Assembly (NCBI GenBank): GCA_016124635.1
Contig: WGNJ01000006.1
Span: 62,001 to 126,000, forward strand
Direction of reading: 5' to 3'
Length of the DNA: 64,000 nucleotides
Source of the DNA: Alphaproteobacteria bacterium
Lineage (GTDB): Bacteria; Pseudomonadota; Alphaproteobacteria; Micropepsales; Micropepsaceae
Shown here: positions 9,132-18,359 of the stretch, piece after piece
Layout of the letters: every line of letters starts with the position of its first letter
Position numbering within the stretch: the first letter of the stretch is position 1
Position numbers and translations under genes: made by a program
Notes under the pieces: generated by a model
Told to the model about the DNA's origin: nothing
The model's database searches: none
What the model saw: the letters and a program-made list of their open reading frames with translations, nothing else

Positions 9132-9928
9132 GTCTCCTGGTGTTCGGTTTGTTTGGCGGCGGCTTCGCGCTTCTCAAGCTGGTTCATTTGCTTTTCGCTG
9201 GCCTGGGCCCAGAGGATGAGGACCTGAATGAGCGATGCGAAGCCGAGCGCGAAGTAGAGATAGCCGCGCGGCACCGGGCTGCCGAGCGCGTCGGCTATGA
9301 GCACGAAGCCGACGAGCAGCAGGAAGCTCAGCGCGACGATTTTGATCTCCTTGTGGCGATCGATGAATTCGGCGATCGGATTGATCGCCACCATCATGAC
9401 GAACACGGCGACGATGATGGCGGCAGCCATCACTTCGATCTGCTGCGCGATGCCGATGGCGGTGATTACGGAGTCGATCGAGAACACGATGTCGATAATG
9501 GCGATTTGAACGATGATCATCGCGAAGGCGGCACGTTGACGCGATTTGGATCGTTGGTCCTTGTCTTTGTGCTTCGGCCTGATCGCCTCGTTCATCTCGG
9601 CGACGGCCTTGTAGATCAGGAAGAGCCCGCCAAGGCCGAGTACGATATCGCGCCATGAGATCTCGCGGCCGAAGAGATTGAGGCCCGTTTTCGTTTCCAA
9701 GTGCGCCAGTGAGTAGAGCGTGCCCAGCAACAAGAGACGGGTGCCGAGCGCGACGGCGAGGCCGATTTGGCGCGCCGCGTCGCGTTGCTCCTTAGGGAGA
9801 CGGCCGGCGAGGATGGCGATGAAGACGATGTTGTCGACGCCGAGCACCACCTCCAGCGTGGTCAGCGTGACGAACGCCAGCCAAACCTCGGAACTCGACA
9901 GGAGGGTGAACAGGTCGCCGCCGTGCAT
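9128..9928 (-). CDS. TerC family integral membrane protein
   Basis: A 266-residue protein with about seven membrane helices and the TerC signatures LEVVLGVDNIVFIAILAGRLP near residue 24 and the mirrored IDIVFSIDSVITAIG near residue 150, whose membrane Asp residues are conserved. The family is linked to tellurite resistance and, in better-studied members, to Mn2+ export and metallation of secreted enzymes. The C-terminus is a charged tail rich in Lys, Glu and Gln. It is the only gene of its transcription unit, downstream of tRNA-Val on the same strand. Confidence 0.88.
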   Translation of the reverse strand: MHGGDLFTLLSSSEVWLAFVTLTTLEVVLGVDNIVFIAILAGRLPKEQRDAARQIGLAVALGTRLLLLGTLYSLAHLETKTGLNLFGREISWRDIVLGLGGLFLIYKAVAEMNEAIRPKHKDKDQRSKSRQRAAFAMIIVQIAIIDIVFSIDSVITAIGIAQQIEVMAAAIIVAVFVMMVAINPIAEFIDRHKEIKIVALSFLLLVGFVLIADALGSPVPRGYLYFALGFASLIQVLILWAQASEKQMNQLEKREAAAKQTEHQET

Positions 9929-9982
9929 GACATCCAGACGTAGAGACGTAGATGGGTGACGGCGCGTCCAAGCTCAAGGAGA

Positions 9983-10057
9983 TGGTGGGCACTGCTGGGA
10001 TTGAACCAGCGACCCCTACCGTGTGAAGGTAGTGCTCTCCCGCTGAGCTAAGTGCCC
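9983..10057 (-). tRNA. tRNA-Val (anticodon CAC)
   Basis: Read on the minus strand the sequence folds as a complete cloverleaf: acceptor GGGCACT/AGTGCCC, D-stem GCTC/GAGC, anticodon stem CTACC/GGTAG around loop TTCACAC (anticodon CAC), and T-arm GCTGG-TTCAATC-CCAGC. The discriminator A and CCA are encoded. A good promoter lies just upstream. No integrase or duplicated 3' end was seen that would suggest use as an attachment site. Confidence 0.97.
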
Positions 10058-10076
10058 GAAACACAAGGGGAAGGGT

Positions 10077-10106
10077 GCTATAGGGTCTCGCTCAGGCCCA
10101 AGTCAA
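10077..10106 (-). promoter_or_regulatory. sigma-70-type promoter of tRNA-Val
   Basis: On the minus strand TTGACT (10106-10101) and TATAGC (10082-10077) are separated by 18 bases, and the tRNA begins 19 bases after the -10 box. The -35 box overlaps the stop codon of the phosphatase gene upstream. Confidence 0.7.
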
Positions 10107-10777
10107 GCGAGCCCGGCGATGGCTGCGTCAAGCGCGTCGAAATGATCGATGATCACATCGCCGCCCAGTTGCTCTACGGGGATTTCGGTGTAGCCGAAGC
10201 TGACCAGGACGATCGGGATCGCCGCCGCGCGCGCGGTCTTCACGTCCGTCTCGCTGTCGCCGATCATCACCGCGTTCGCGGGATCGCCGCCAAGCTTGGC
10301 AACGGTGTCCAGAAGGTGGCGCGGGTCCGGTTTGCGATAGGGTCGGCTGTCGGCGCCAAGGATCACGGGGAAGAACCGGCGCAGGTTCAGAGCGTCCATT
10401 AATTTGAACGACAGCGCTTCCGGCTTGTTGGTGCAGATGCCGAGCTTGTGGTCGCCTGCGATGAGGCGGCGAACCGCCTTCTCGGCACCCGGAAAAGGCT
10501 GGCTGCCGGCGGCAATGTTGTCGCCGTAGTGCGCGATGAAGTCTTTCAGCAACTCGGGAACGCGTGCCTGATCGACCGCATCGCCCGTCACCTCCATTCC
10601 CCGCTCGATGAGGACGCGCGCACCGCGACCGACGAGGTGACGCACTTCCTCTTCCGGCAATGGCCGTCGCCCGGCGGCGACGAGCACCGAGTTGAGCGCG
10701 GCGGTGAGGTCCGGCGACGTATCGACGAGCGTTCCGTCGAGGTCGAAAATCACCGTCCTTGGTAAAGCATGAGCCAC
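10103..10777 (-). CDS. gph: phosphoglycolate phosphatase-like HAD hydrolase
   Basis: A 224-residue HAD-superfamily phosphatase. Motif I is FDLDGTLVDTSPDL, motif II lies in the ICTNKPEAL segment, the motif III Lys is in the YRKPDP segment and motif IV is MIGDSETDVKTA; the helical cap has the DLTAALNSVL start typical of Gph, which clears 2-phosphoglycolate. GTG 10777 was taken as the start because it places motif I about ten residues in, as in the family; the frame is open to 10954 but that extension overlaps the glmU leader. Substrate specificity within Gph-like enzymes is inferred. Confidence 0.8.
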   Translation of the reverse strand: MAHALPRTVIFDLDGTLVDTSPDLTAALNSVLVAAGRRPLPEEEVRHLVGRGARVLIERGMEVTGDAVDQARVPELLKDFIAHYGDNIAAGSQPFPGAEKAVRRLIAGDHKLGICTNKPEALSFKLMDALNLRRFFPVILGADSRPYRKPDPRHLLDTVAKLGGDPANAVMIGDSETDVKTARAAAIPIVLVSFGYTEIPVEQLGGDVIIDHFDALDAAIAGLA

Positions 10778-10947
10778 GAAGCCGCCCAGAATCTGGCTGA
10801 AAACTGGCGCTTTCCTTGCACCAGCGCGCAAGAAAGCGAAACATATTTTTATTTCGGAAGCGGTTAAACCTATGACAGCGTCCAGTAGCCAAGCGCTGGA
10901 AGCCCCTCTACCCCAAGGGCTAGTGAGCTTTGACGTCCCGGAATGAA

Positions 10948-12321
10948 ATGCCATTGAAGCGGCAGAAACCGCTCGCCGCTGTCCTACTCGCTGCCGGTAA
11001 AGGCACGCGGATGAAATCCACGTTGCCGAAGGTGCTGCACGCGGTTGCCGGGCAAAGCATTCTTGGGCACATGCTCGGCCTCTTGAACGCCATCGGCGTC
11101 AACAAGACCGTTGTCGTGGTGGCGCCCGATCAAAACGAGGTCGCCGAAGAAGCGCGCCGTCTTGGTGCTTCGAGCGCGGTGCAAGAGCAGCAGCTCGGCA
11201 CCGGGGACGCGGCGCGCGCGGCGCTGCCGGCCCTAGAAGGCTTCGCCGGCGACGTCATGGTGCTTTACGGCGACCATCCGCTGTTCACGCCGGCGACACT
11301 CGAGAAGCTTTTGAAGGCGCGGGAGAGCGGCGCCGAGATCGCGTTCATCGGGTTCAAGCCCGACGATCCGGCCGCCTACGGACGCTTGGTCTTGCTTGCG
11401 AACGGCGACGTGGATCGCATCGTCGAATACAAGGATGCCAGCGAGGAGCAGCGTCGCATCAAGTTTTGCAGCGCGGGCAGCTTCACGCTCGACGCGCAGC
11501 GATTGGGCACATATCTGGCGGGTCTCGACAACAACAATGCGCAGCGCGAATTCTATCTGACGGGAATCGTCGATGCGGCGCGGAAGCGCAACTTACGTTG
11601 CGTCGCAATCGAAGCGCCGGCCGAAGAAGTGCTCGGCGTCAACTCGCGTGCCGAGCTGGCGCTGGTCGAGAGCGTCATGCAGCGGCGCCTGCGCGAACGT
11701 GCGATGGAGAACGGCGCGACGTTGATCGACCCGTCGACGGTGTGGTTCTCGCACGATACGCAGCTTGGCCGGGATGTGACCGTGGGGCCAAACGTGTTCT
11801 TCGGTCCCAAAGTGCGGGTCGCCGATAATGTGCGCATCAACGCGTTTTGCCATTTCGAGGATTGCTCGATCGGCGAAGGTGCGATTGTCGGGCCATACGC
11901 CCGATTGCGGCCAGGGGCACAGATCGGACGCGACGTGCACATCGGCAATTTCGTCGAAGTGAAGAAAGCGGTGATCGAGGACGGCGCCAAGGCCAATCAC
12001 CTCACTTACATCGGCGACGCGCGCGTAGGCGCCGGCTCGAACGTTGGCGCGGGCACGATCACCTGCAACTACGACGGCTTCGACAAGCACTTCACCGACA
12101 TCGGGCGCAACGTGTTCATCGGCTCGAACAGCGCGCTGGTGGCGCCGGTCAAGATCAACGACGGCGCCTATATCGGCGCCGGGAGCGTGATCACGAAGGA
12201 AGTTGAGGGTGATGCGCTTGCCGTCGAGCGCAGCGAGCAGCGTACGGTCGGCCGGTGGGCGGCCAAGTTCCGCGAGCGCAAGCGCGCGGAAAAAGCCGCC
12301 AAGGCAAAGTCAAAGGAGTAG
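10948..12321 (+). CDS. glmU: bifunctional UDP-N-acetylglucosamine pyrophosphorylase / glucosamine-1-phosphate N-acetyltransferase
   Basis: A 457-residue GlmU of standard length. The N-terminal uridylyltransferase has the nucleotide loop LAAVLLAAGKGTRMKST, QLGTGDAA and YGDHPLFT. From about residue 250 a left-handed beta-helix of hexapeptide repeats follows, with the LRPGAQIG, NFVEVKKA, NHLTYIGDA and NYDGFDK segments of the acetyltransferase site. It makes UDP-GlcNAc for peptidoglycan and LPS. ATG 10948 is preferred over TTG 10930. glmS starts 6 bases after its stop, forming a glmUS operon that supplies the same pathway. Confidence 0.96.
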   Translation: MPLKRQKPLAAVLLAAGKGTRMKSTLPKVLHAVAGQSILGHMLGLLNAIGVNKTVVVVAPDQNEVAEEARRLGASSAVQEQQLGTGDAARAALPALEGFAGDVMVLYGDHPLFTPATLEKLLKARESGAEIAFIGFKPDDPAAYGRLVLLANGDVDRIVEYKDASEEQRRIKFCSAGSFTLDAQRLGTYLAGLDNNNAQREFYLTGIVDAARKRNLRCVAIEAPAEEVLGVNSRAELALVESVMQRRLRERAMENGATLIDPSTVWFSHDTQLGRDVTVGPNVFFGPKVRVADNVRINAFCHFEDCSIGEGAIVGPYARLRPGAQIGRDVHIGNFVEVKKAVIEDGAKANHLTYIGDARVGAGSNVGAGTITCNYDGFDKHFTDIGRNVFIGSNSALVAPVKINDGAYIGAGSVITKEVEGDALAVERSEQRTVGRWAAKFRERKRAEKAAKAKSKE

Positions 12322-12327
12322 CGAGCG

Positions 12328-14151
12328 ATGTGCGGCATTGTGGGGATTGTCGGGCATGAAAACGCGGCGCCCGTGATCTTGGAGTCGCTCAAGCGGCTCG
12401 AGTATCGCGGCTACGACTCGGCCGGCATCGCGACCTTGGTCGACGGCAAGATCGACCGGCGGCGCGCGCCGGGCAAGCTTTCCGCGCTCGATAAGGTGCT
12501 GCTCGAACGGCCGCTGAAGGGCGCGACGGGCATCGGTCACACGCGTTGGGCGACGCACGGCGTTCCGAACGAGACGAACGCTCATCCGCATGTCTCGGAT
12601 CGCGTCGCCGTCGTGCACAATGGCATCATCGAGAATTTCCGCGAATTGCGGGCCGAACTGGAGGCCAAGGGCCACAAGTTCCACACGGACACGGATACCG
12701 AAGTTTCGGTGCATCTCATCACTGAATACCTGAATCAGGGCTTGGCGCCGGAGAAGGCGGCGGCGGCGGCGATCAGGCGGCTCAAGGGTGCGTTCGCGCT
12801 CGGCATCATCTTTACCGGCGACGACAGTCTGATGGTCGGTGCGCGCAGCGGTCCGCCGCTCGCCGTCGGCTACGGCAAGAACGAAATGTATTTGGGGTCC
12901 GATGCATTCGCGCTCGCGCCGCTGACGAACAAGGTCGCGTATCTCGAGGACGGCGATCGGGTCGTTATCCGCCGCGACAGCGCAGAGATCTACGACGCGA
13001 ATGATCGGCCGGCCAATCGTGAAATCACCACGACAACGGTGTCGGCAAGCCTGGTCGACAAAGGTTCGCACCGGCACTTCATGGCGAAGGAAATCTTCGA
13101 GCAGCCGGAAGTGATCGGTCACACACTGAACAGCGTGATCAATCCGGTGACCCAGGCAGTGTCGCTGCCGAAACTGCCGTTCGACTTTGCCACCTTGCCG
13201 AAGATGACGATGGTCGCCTGCGGCACGGCGCATTACGCCACGATGGTCGGCAAATACTGGTTCGAGCGGATCGCGCGCATGCCGGTCGAGATCGATGTTG
13301 CGTCCGAGTTTCGCTATCGCGATCAACCCCTTCCGCACGGCGGCTTGGCGCTCTTCGTGTCGCAATCGGGCGAGACCGCCGACACGCTGGCGGCGCTACG
13401 CTATTGCAAAGAACAGGGGCAGCACATCGCCTCCGTCGTCAACGTGGCCTCGAGCACGATCGCGCGAGAGTCCGAGATCGTGTTTCCGACGCACGCCGGC
13501 CCTGAACTCGGCGTGGCGTCGACGAAGGCGTTCACCTGTCAGCTCTCGGTGCTGGCGTCGCTCGCGATCGCGGCCGGGCGTGCGCGCAATTCGCTTTCGC
13601 GCGACGCCGAGATCCGGTTGACGCGCACGTTGATGGAGGTGCCGCGCCACATCGTCGGGCTGTTGGCTCAGGACGGCGTCTATCAGGCGTTGGCGCAGGA
13701 GTTGGCCAAGGCGCGCGACGTGCTCTATCTCGGCCGCGGGCTCGCTTACCCGATGGCGCTCGAGGGCGCGTTGAAGCTGAAGGAGATTTCCTACATCCAC
13801 GCCGAAGGCTACGCGGCGGGCGAGATGAAGCACGGGCCGATCGCGCTCATTGACGAGACCGTGCCGGTGATCGTCATCGCACCGCACGACAGCCTGTTCG
13901 AGAAGACGATCTCGAACATGCAGGAAGTGATGGCGCGCAATGGCCGCGTAGTACTGATCTCCGACAAGCGCGGGCTCGAGCTCGCCGGAGACCAGGTGTG
14001 GGCACGCATTGAAGTCCCGGAAGTCGATCCCTTCGCCGCGCCGCTGCTCTACGCCGTTCCGGTGCAGCTCCTCGCCTATCACACGGCCGTGGTCAAAGGC
14101 ACGGACGTCGATCAGCCGCGCAATCTGGCGAAGTCGGTGACGGTCGAGTAA
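12328..14151 (+). CDS. glmS: glutamine--fructose-6-phosphate aminotransferase (isomerizing)
   Basis: A 607-residue GlmS. Residue 2 is the N-terminal nucleophile Cys (MCGIVGIVGHE) exposed after Met removal, followed by the glutaminase segments GHTRWATHG and NGIIENF. Two SIS domains follow (CGTAHYATMVGKYW; SQSGETADTLAALR; GPELGVASTKAFT; LGRGLAYPMALEGALKLKE), and the C-terminus ends KSVTVE as in the family. It makes glucosamine-6-phosphate from fructose-6-phosphate and glutamine, feeding GlmM and GlmU. A GGAG sequence precedes the ATG. No glmS ribozyme is visible upstream. Confidence 0.97.
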   Translation: MCGIVGIVGHENAAPVILESLKRLEYRGYDSAGIATLVDGKIDRRRAPGKLSALDKVLLERPLKGATGIGHTRWATHGVPNETNAHPHVSDRVAVVHNGIIENFRELRAELEAKGHKFHTDTDTEVSVHLITEYLNQGLAPEKAAAAAIRRLKGAFALGIIFTGDDSLMVGARSGPPLAVGYGKNEMYLGSDAFALAPLTNKVAYLEDGDRVVIRRDSAEIYDANDRPANREITTTTVSASLVDKGSHRHFMAKEIFEQPEVIGHTLNSVINPVTQAVSLPKLPFDFATLPKMTMVACGTAHYATMVGKYWFERIARMPVEIDVASEFRYRDQPLPHGGLALFVSQSGETADTLAALRYCKEQGQHIASVVNVASSTIARESEIVFPTHAGPELGVASTKAFTCQLSVLASLAIAAGRARNSLSRDAEIRLTRTLMEVPRHIVGLLAQDGVYQALAQELAKARDVLYLGRGLAYPMALEGALKLKEISYIHAEGYAAGEMKHGPIALIDETVPVIVIAPHDSLFEKTISNMQEVMARNGRVVLISDKRGLELAGDQVWARIEVPEVDPFAAPLLYAVPVQLLAYHTAVVKGTDVDQPRNLAKSVTVE

Positions 14152-14157
14152 AGGCGA

Positions 14158-14844
14158 TCAGTGGCCGGTGAGGGTGCCGGCGATCGCGACTTCGTTCATG
14201 ATCGCGATGTAATGGCAGCTCGCGGCGATGAGCACGAGCCAGTGCCAAATCGCGTTCTGATAGGGCAGACGTTCCCACAGGTGGAAGATCACGCCGATCG
14301 AATAGATCACGCCGCCGGCGCCGATCAGGATCAGGCTTTCGACCGAGACTGAGCGAAGCAGCGGGTTGATGGCGATCAGGATCGACCAACCGAGGCCGAC
14401 ATAGAGCGCGATCGTCAGCATCTCCCAGCGCCGCGGGAACATGATCTTCAAAAAGACGCCGCCGAAGGCGACGAGCCAGACGAAGCTCAAGAGACCGACG
14501 CCCCAGTCGCCGCCGACGCGATTCAAAAGCACCGGCGTGTAAGTGCCGGCGATCATGACGAAGATCGCCGCATGATCCAACTTGCGGAGCAGAGACTTCA
14601 AAGGCGAGGGTGGGCAGAGGTTGTAGGCGGCCGAGCAACTCAGCATGGCGATGAGGCCGAGGGCGTACATGCCGGCGCCGAAGATCAAAAGCGGCTGACC
14701 GTAGTTCGACGCTTCGATCATGAGAGCGATCGTAGCGACGACGCCGACGGCAAGCCCCATTACGTGCGCGGCCAAGTCCGCGAGATACTCGCCCCGCGAG
14801 TATGTCGGGAAAACATGATCGAGATCTTGCCGCAGCGTCGTCAT
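14158..14844 (-). CDS. hemolysin III / PAQR family membrane protein
   Basis: About 228 residues with seven predicted membrane helices. Family marks include the Glu/His around the first helix (RGEYLADLAAHVMG), SAAYNLCPPSPLKSLLRKLDHAAIFVMIAGTYTP in the middle with its Ser-Asp-His metal ligands, and the late FHLWERLPYQNAIWHWLVLIAASCHY segment. Related PAQR proteins are zinc-dependent hydrolases acting on lipids; the bacterial role remains unclear despite the hemolysin name. ATG 14844 was chosen over TTG 14865. Convergent with glmS, 6 bases apart, with no obvious terminator between. Confidence 0.88.
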   Translation of the reverse strand: MTTLRQDLDHVFPTYSRGEYLADLAAHVMGLAVGVVATIALMIEASNYGQPLLIFGAGMYALGLIAMLSCSAAYNLCPPSPLKSLLRKLDHAAIFVMIAGTYTPVLLNRVGGDWGVGLLSFVWLVAFGGVFLKIMFPRRWEMLTIALYVGLGWSILIAINPLLRSVSVESLILIGAGGVIYSIGVIFHLWERLPYQNAIWHWLVLIAASCHYIAIMNEVAIAGTLTGH

Positions 14845-15023
14845 GGACTGCACTTCAGCTCTCAACGAAGTCGAAATCGTGACAGAGCCGGTCGATGCAC
14901 CCGCCCCACACGAGTATGTGAGAGGATACGGTAAATTCGTTCAGGATCGGTCAACGCGCGTTTGACGCAACGCGCTAAGCGTAAATCCGGCTTAACCAGA
15001 AAAATCGCGCGCAACCGCGTGGT

Positions 15024-15614
15024 TCAGGCGAGTTGTTCGATCCGCGCGCTCAATCTTTCGCGAACGTTCGGCCATTCCTCGGCGACGATACTGAAATAGA
15101 CCGTGTCCCGGACAAAGCCGTCGCGCAGGATCATGTGTTTCCGAAGCGTGCCTTCTTCCTTGGCGCCGAGCTTCAAGATTGCGGCGCGGGAACGCGTGTT
15201 GCGGGCGTCACACTTTAGCTCGACGCGATTCCATTGCAGCACTTCGAAGCCATATTCGAAGAGTAGAAACTTACAGGACGGATTGATCGCGGTACTCCAA
15301 GTGTCGCGCGCATACCAGGTGTGACCGATCTCGAGGCGCTTGTCGGCGGCGTCGATGTTGAGATAGCGGGTGGACCCAACAATTCGGTTGTCCGATTTTT
15401 GGATGACCGTGAACGCCAACTCGTGACGGCCGTCGCTGACCTTCTTCGACCAATCGAACCAGCGATCGAAATCGCCGCCGCTCAAGTCCACGGGCATATA
15501 GTCGAACAAGGCTGCGTCGCCCCGCGCGGCGAGGCGCAAGCCTTCGCGGTGGGCCTCGTCCACAGGCTCTAGGCGGACGAAAGCGTTCTGCAAAACGACA
15601 GGCTCGACTCTCAT
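15024..15614 (-). CDS. GNAT family N-acetyltransferase (RimJ/RimL-like)
   Basis: About 196 residues. The layout VVLQNAFVRLEPVDEAHREGL, TVIQKSDNRIVGSTRYLNI, RLEIGHTWYARDTWSTAINP and VELKCDARNTRSRAAILKLGAKEEGTLRKHM matches RimJ/RimL-type acetyltransferases that use acetyl-CoA to modify protein N-termini or small amines. The target cannot be told. ATG 15614 avoids overlap with the divergent rpiA start; an ATG at 15641 would add nine residues and overlap it by two bases. Confidence 0.85.
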   Translation of the reverse strand: MRVEPVVLQNAFVRLEPVDEAHREGLRLAARGDAALFDYMPVDLSGGDFDRWFDWSKKVSDGRHELAFTVIQKSDNRIVGSTRYLNIDAADKRLEIGHTWYARDTWSTAINPSCKFLLFEYGFEVLQWNRVELKCDARNTRSRAAILKLGAKEEGTLRKHMILRDGFVRDTVYFSIVAEEWPNVRERLSARIEQLA

Positions 15615-15639
15615 CGGGGCTTGGTCTCTAAATCCCGGC

Positions 15640-16344
15640 ATGAGCTATCACATGACGACCGACGACCAAAAGCGCGCCGCAGCGGAAAAGGCCATCGAGA
15701 TGATCGAGCCCGGCATGGCGGTGGGTCTGGGGACCGGATCGACGGCCGAGCACTTCGTGCGCGAGCTGGCAGTGCGCGTGCGCGATGGCCTCAACATTCG
15801 AGCGACGTCGACGTCGCTCCGTACTGAGGCGCTTGCGCGCGAACTCGGTATTCAGGTCGTGCCGCTCGATGAATTGGGTCCGCCGGATTTGACCGTCGAC
15901 GGCGCCGACGAAGTCGATCGCGATCTGCGCTTGATCAAAGGTGGTGGTGGCGCGTTGCTGCGTGAGAAGGTGGTCGCAGCCGCGTCGAAGCACATGGTGG
16001 TCATCGCCGATTGGTCGAAGCGCGTCGATGCGCTCGGCCTGTTTCCGTTGCCGATCGAGATCGTCACCTTCGCGCCGCAAACGACGATTCAGCGCATCGC
16101 CAGCATCGTCGCCGGGTGCGGATGCCGCGGCAATCTCATCCGCTTGCGCGGCGGAGATCGTCCGTTTGTGACGGACCAAGGGAATTACATCGCCGATGTC
16201 GGCTGCGAGTTCATTCCGGATCCGGAGGAGTTGGCGCGCGCATTGTCCGGCGTGCCCGGAATCGTGGACCACGGTCTCTTTCTTGGAATGTGCCAGACCT
16301 TGATCCTCGGCCACACGCACGGTCTTGAGATCGTCACACGCTGA
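15640..16344 (+). CDS. rpiA: ribose-5-phosphate isomerase A
   Basis: A 234-residue RpiA. The phosphate-binding GLGTGSTAEHFV, the TVDGADEVDRDLRLIKGGGGALLREK stretch with catalytic Asp and Glu/Lys, and the C-terminal segment VPGIVDHGLFLGMC are all present. It interconverts ribose-5-phosphate and ribulose-5-phosphate in the pentose phosphate pathway. ATG 15640 lies back to back with the acetyltransferase gene; ATG 15652 (MTTDDQ) is the alternative start. It appears monocistronic, with about 70 bases before the next gene. Confidence 0.95.
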   Translation: MSYHMTTDDQKRAAAEKAIEMIEPGMAVGLGTGSTAEHFVRELAVRVRDGLNIRATSTSLRTEALARELGIQVVPLDELGPPDLTVDGADEVDRDLRLIKGGGGALLREKVVAAASKHMVVIADWSKRVDALGLFPLPIEIVTFAPQTTIQRIASIVAGCGCRGNLIRLRGGDRPFVTDQGNYIADVGCEFIPDPEELARALSGVPGIVDHGLFLGMCQTLILGHTHGLEIVTR

Positions 16345-16417
16345 CCGTCGCTTGTTGAATAGTTCTCAATAGTGCTTAAGTGAAGCCGACGCCGATTGGC
16401 GCCGTGGGGGGGCGGCT

Positions 16418-18271
16418 ATGCGTTTGCCGAGTTTGCTGGTGGCGATGAGCGTGCTCGCTGCTTTGAGTGGTCTTGCGTTCGCGGACGAAGCGAAGACGCC
16501 GGCCCCGCGATCAATTGCCGAACTTGATCAGCGCATCGGCAAGAGCTTCCAAGATTCGCATATTCCCGACGCGTCCGTCGTACTGATCGAGGACGGCAAG
16601 GTCGTGGTCAGCAAAGGCTACGGCCTCGCCGATGTTGCCGCCAAAGTCCCGGTGACGACGGACACCGTGTTTCGCGCAGGCTCCATCAGCAAGAGCATCG
16701 TCGGCATCGCCGTGATGATGCTGGTCGAGGAAGGAAAGATTGATCTCAACGCGAAGCTCGCCGACGTCGCGCCGGAGATAAAATTCGTCAATCCTTGGGA
16801 GGCGACCGATCCAGTGCGGGTCGTCAATTTGCTCGAACACACGACCGGCTTCGACGATATCGGGTTTCACCACTATCTGCTTGCGGGCGACGTGCCGCTG
16901 CTGCAAGCGGTGCAGCTCTACGGTCCCTATCGCAGCCGGTGGAAGCCCGGTACCTACGCGTCTTACAGCAATGCGCCGCCGGTCATGGCGGGCTATCTCG
17001 TCGAGAAAGCTTCCGGGATGTCGTGGGCGGAGTTTACGCGCACGCGCATCTTTGAGCCTCTCGGCATGACATCGGCGCATTGGACGCTTACGCCGGACAT
17101 CGCCGGCCGGATATCCAAGAGCTACAGCGGCACGGACGCGTCGTTTGAAGAACCTTATGTCGATATCGTCGGCAAGCCCGCCGGATCGCTCGACATTACT
17201 CCGATCGACCTCGCAAAGCTGGCGCTGTTCTTGATCAACCGCGGCAGCGTCAACGGACGGCAATTGTTGAAGCCGGAGTCCGTCGCACAAATCGAAACGA
17301 CCACAACAACGATCGCGGCGCGTAACGGCTTAACGGCGGGATACGGCCTGGGCAACTACGCGACCGCAACCAAAAAAGCGGTCTATCGCGGGCACAACGG
17401 CGGCATCGACGGCTTCGCGGCGTCTTACATCTACAATGCCGAACACAAAGCCGGCGCGGTCATGATGATCAACTCCGGGCAGAGCGGCGCGCAGAAGGCG
17501 ATGGACGAGATCACCGCTTATCTCGAACGCGACTGGCCCAAGCCGGCGGTGGTCGAAGTGAAGCCGGAACCGGGCGAACTTGAAGCGCTTGCCGGCTACT
17601 ACCAGTCGATTACGCCGCGACAAGCGATCCTTGCTCCACTCGAACATATCTTGAGTTGGACGCCGGTCGAGGTGAAGAACGGTGCACTTTGGATCAATGG
17701 GACGCAGCGTCACGAGGTGGGCCGCCGCTTGTTCGAAAAGCCCGATGTCGCGGGGCCGAATGTGGTGTTTGCCGACGGGCCGGAGGGGCCTCAATTGCTG
17801 ACGATGCTCGAGGCCGATCGACGAGTGCCGATGTACGAGATGGCAGTGAAGGGCGTCGGCGCTGCACTCTATGTAGCCCTCTTGGCATTCTCATTGCTCT
17901 ACGCGGTGGCGTGGATCGTCGGTCTGCTTCGGGGCAGGCTGGCCGAACGAGGTGGTGTGCTGGTGCGGCTGTTGCCGACGCTTGCGCTTGTTGCGCCGGC
18001 GGCCCTGCTGGGTCTCCTTGTGATGGTCTTGTCGGACAACACGTCCGGGTCGATCACGACGCTTGGAACGCCGTCGATCATGGCGCAATCACTGATGTAT
18101 CTGTCCTATTCGATTCCTGTGCTTGGCGGGTTGGCGCTGCTGTCCGCGCTGATCGCCACCAATGCACCGAGATGGGTGCGCGGTTTTGCAATACTGAGCG
18201 CCGTGCTCGCGTTCGGAGTCACGGCGTTTCTGTGGCCTTACGGGTGGATCGGCCTGCAAACCTGGGTTTAG
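16418..18271 (+). CDS. serine hydrolase of the beta-lactamase/penicillin-binding fold with C-terminal membrane domain
   Basis: A 617-residue protein. A signal peptide (LPSLLVAMSVLAALSGLAFA) is followed by a class C beta-lactamase-like domain: the SxxK motif SISK near residue 90, the YxN motif YSN near residue 187, and a HNGG motif near residue 327 in the place of KTG. After a linker domain, about four membrane helices occupy residues 480-610. Such periplasmic serine hydrolases act as esterases, D-amino-acid peptidases or penicillin-binding-like enzymes; the function here is unknown. The C-terminal membrane anchor is an uncommon extra. Confidence 0.82.
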   Translation: MRLPSLLVAMSVLAALSGLAFADEAKTPAPRSIAELDQRIGKSFQDSHIPDASVVLIEDGKVVVSKGYGLADVAAKVPVTTDTVFRAGSISKSIVGIAVMMLVEEGKIDLNAKLADVAPEIKFVNPWEATDPVRVVNLLEHTTGFDDIGFHHYLLAGDVPLLQAVQLYGPYRSRWKPGTYASYSNAPPVMAGYLVEKASGMSWAEFTRTRIFEPLGMTSAHWTLTPDIAGRISKSYSGTDASFEEPYVDIVGKPAGSLDITPIDLAKLALFLINRGSVNGRQLLKPESVAQIETTTTTIAARNGLTAGYGLGNYATATKKAVYRGHNGGIDGFAASYIYNAEHKAGAVMMINSGQSGAQKAMDEITAYLERDWPKPAVVEVKPEPGELEALAGYYQSITPRQAILAPLEHILSWTPVEVKNGALWINGTQRHEVGRRLFEKPDVAGPNVVFADGPEGPQLLTMLEADRRVPMYEMAVKGVGAALYVALLAFSLLYAVAWIVGLLRGRLAERGGVLVRLLPTLALVAPAALLGLLVMVLSDNTSGSITTLGTPSIMAQSLMYLSYSIPVLGGLALLSALIATNAPRWVRGFAILSAVLAFGVTAFLWPYGWIGLQTWV

Positions 18272-18359
18272 TTGACGCCTGAATCTTGGGCAGCGACCGA
18301 TTAACCGCGCAATCTTGCGGTTCTGGTCAACGGACCCTCAGTCCGCTATCTAAACCACT

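Noticed and set aside
9983-10057. tRNA-Val as an attachment site for a genomic island
   Set aside because: No integrase, no duplicated tRNA 3' end and no change in gene type on either side.
12328-12330. glmS ribozyme upstream of glmS
   Set aside because: Only 6 bases separate glmU and glmS, leaving no room for the ribozyme.
18303-18345. Two hairpins in the DAHP synthase leader as an attenuator
   Set aside because: AACCGC/GCGGTT and CGGAC/GTCCG stems are present, but there is no leader peptide rich in aromatic codons and no T-run, so attenuation is not supported.
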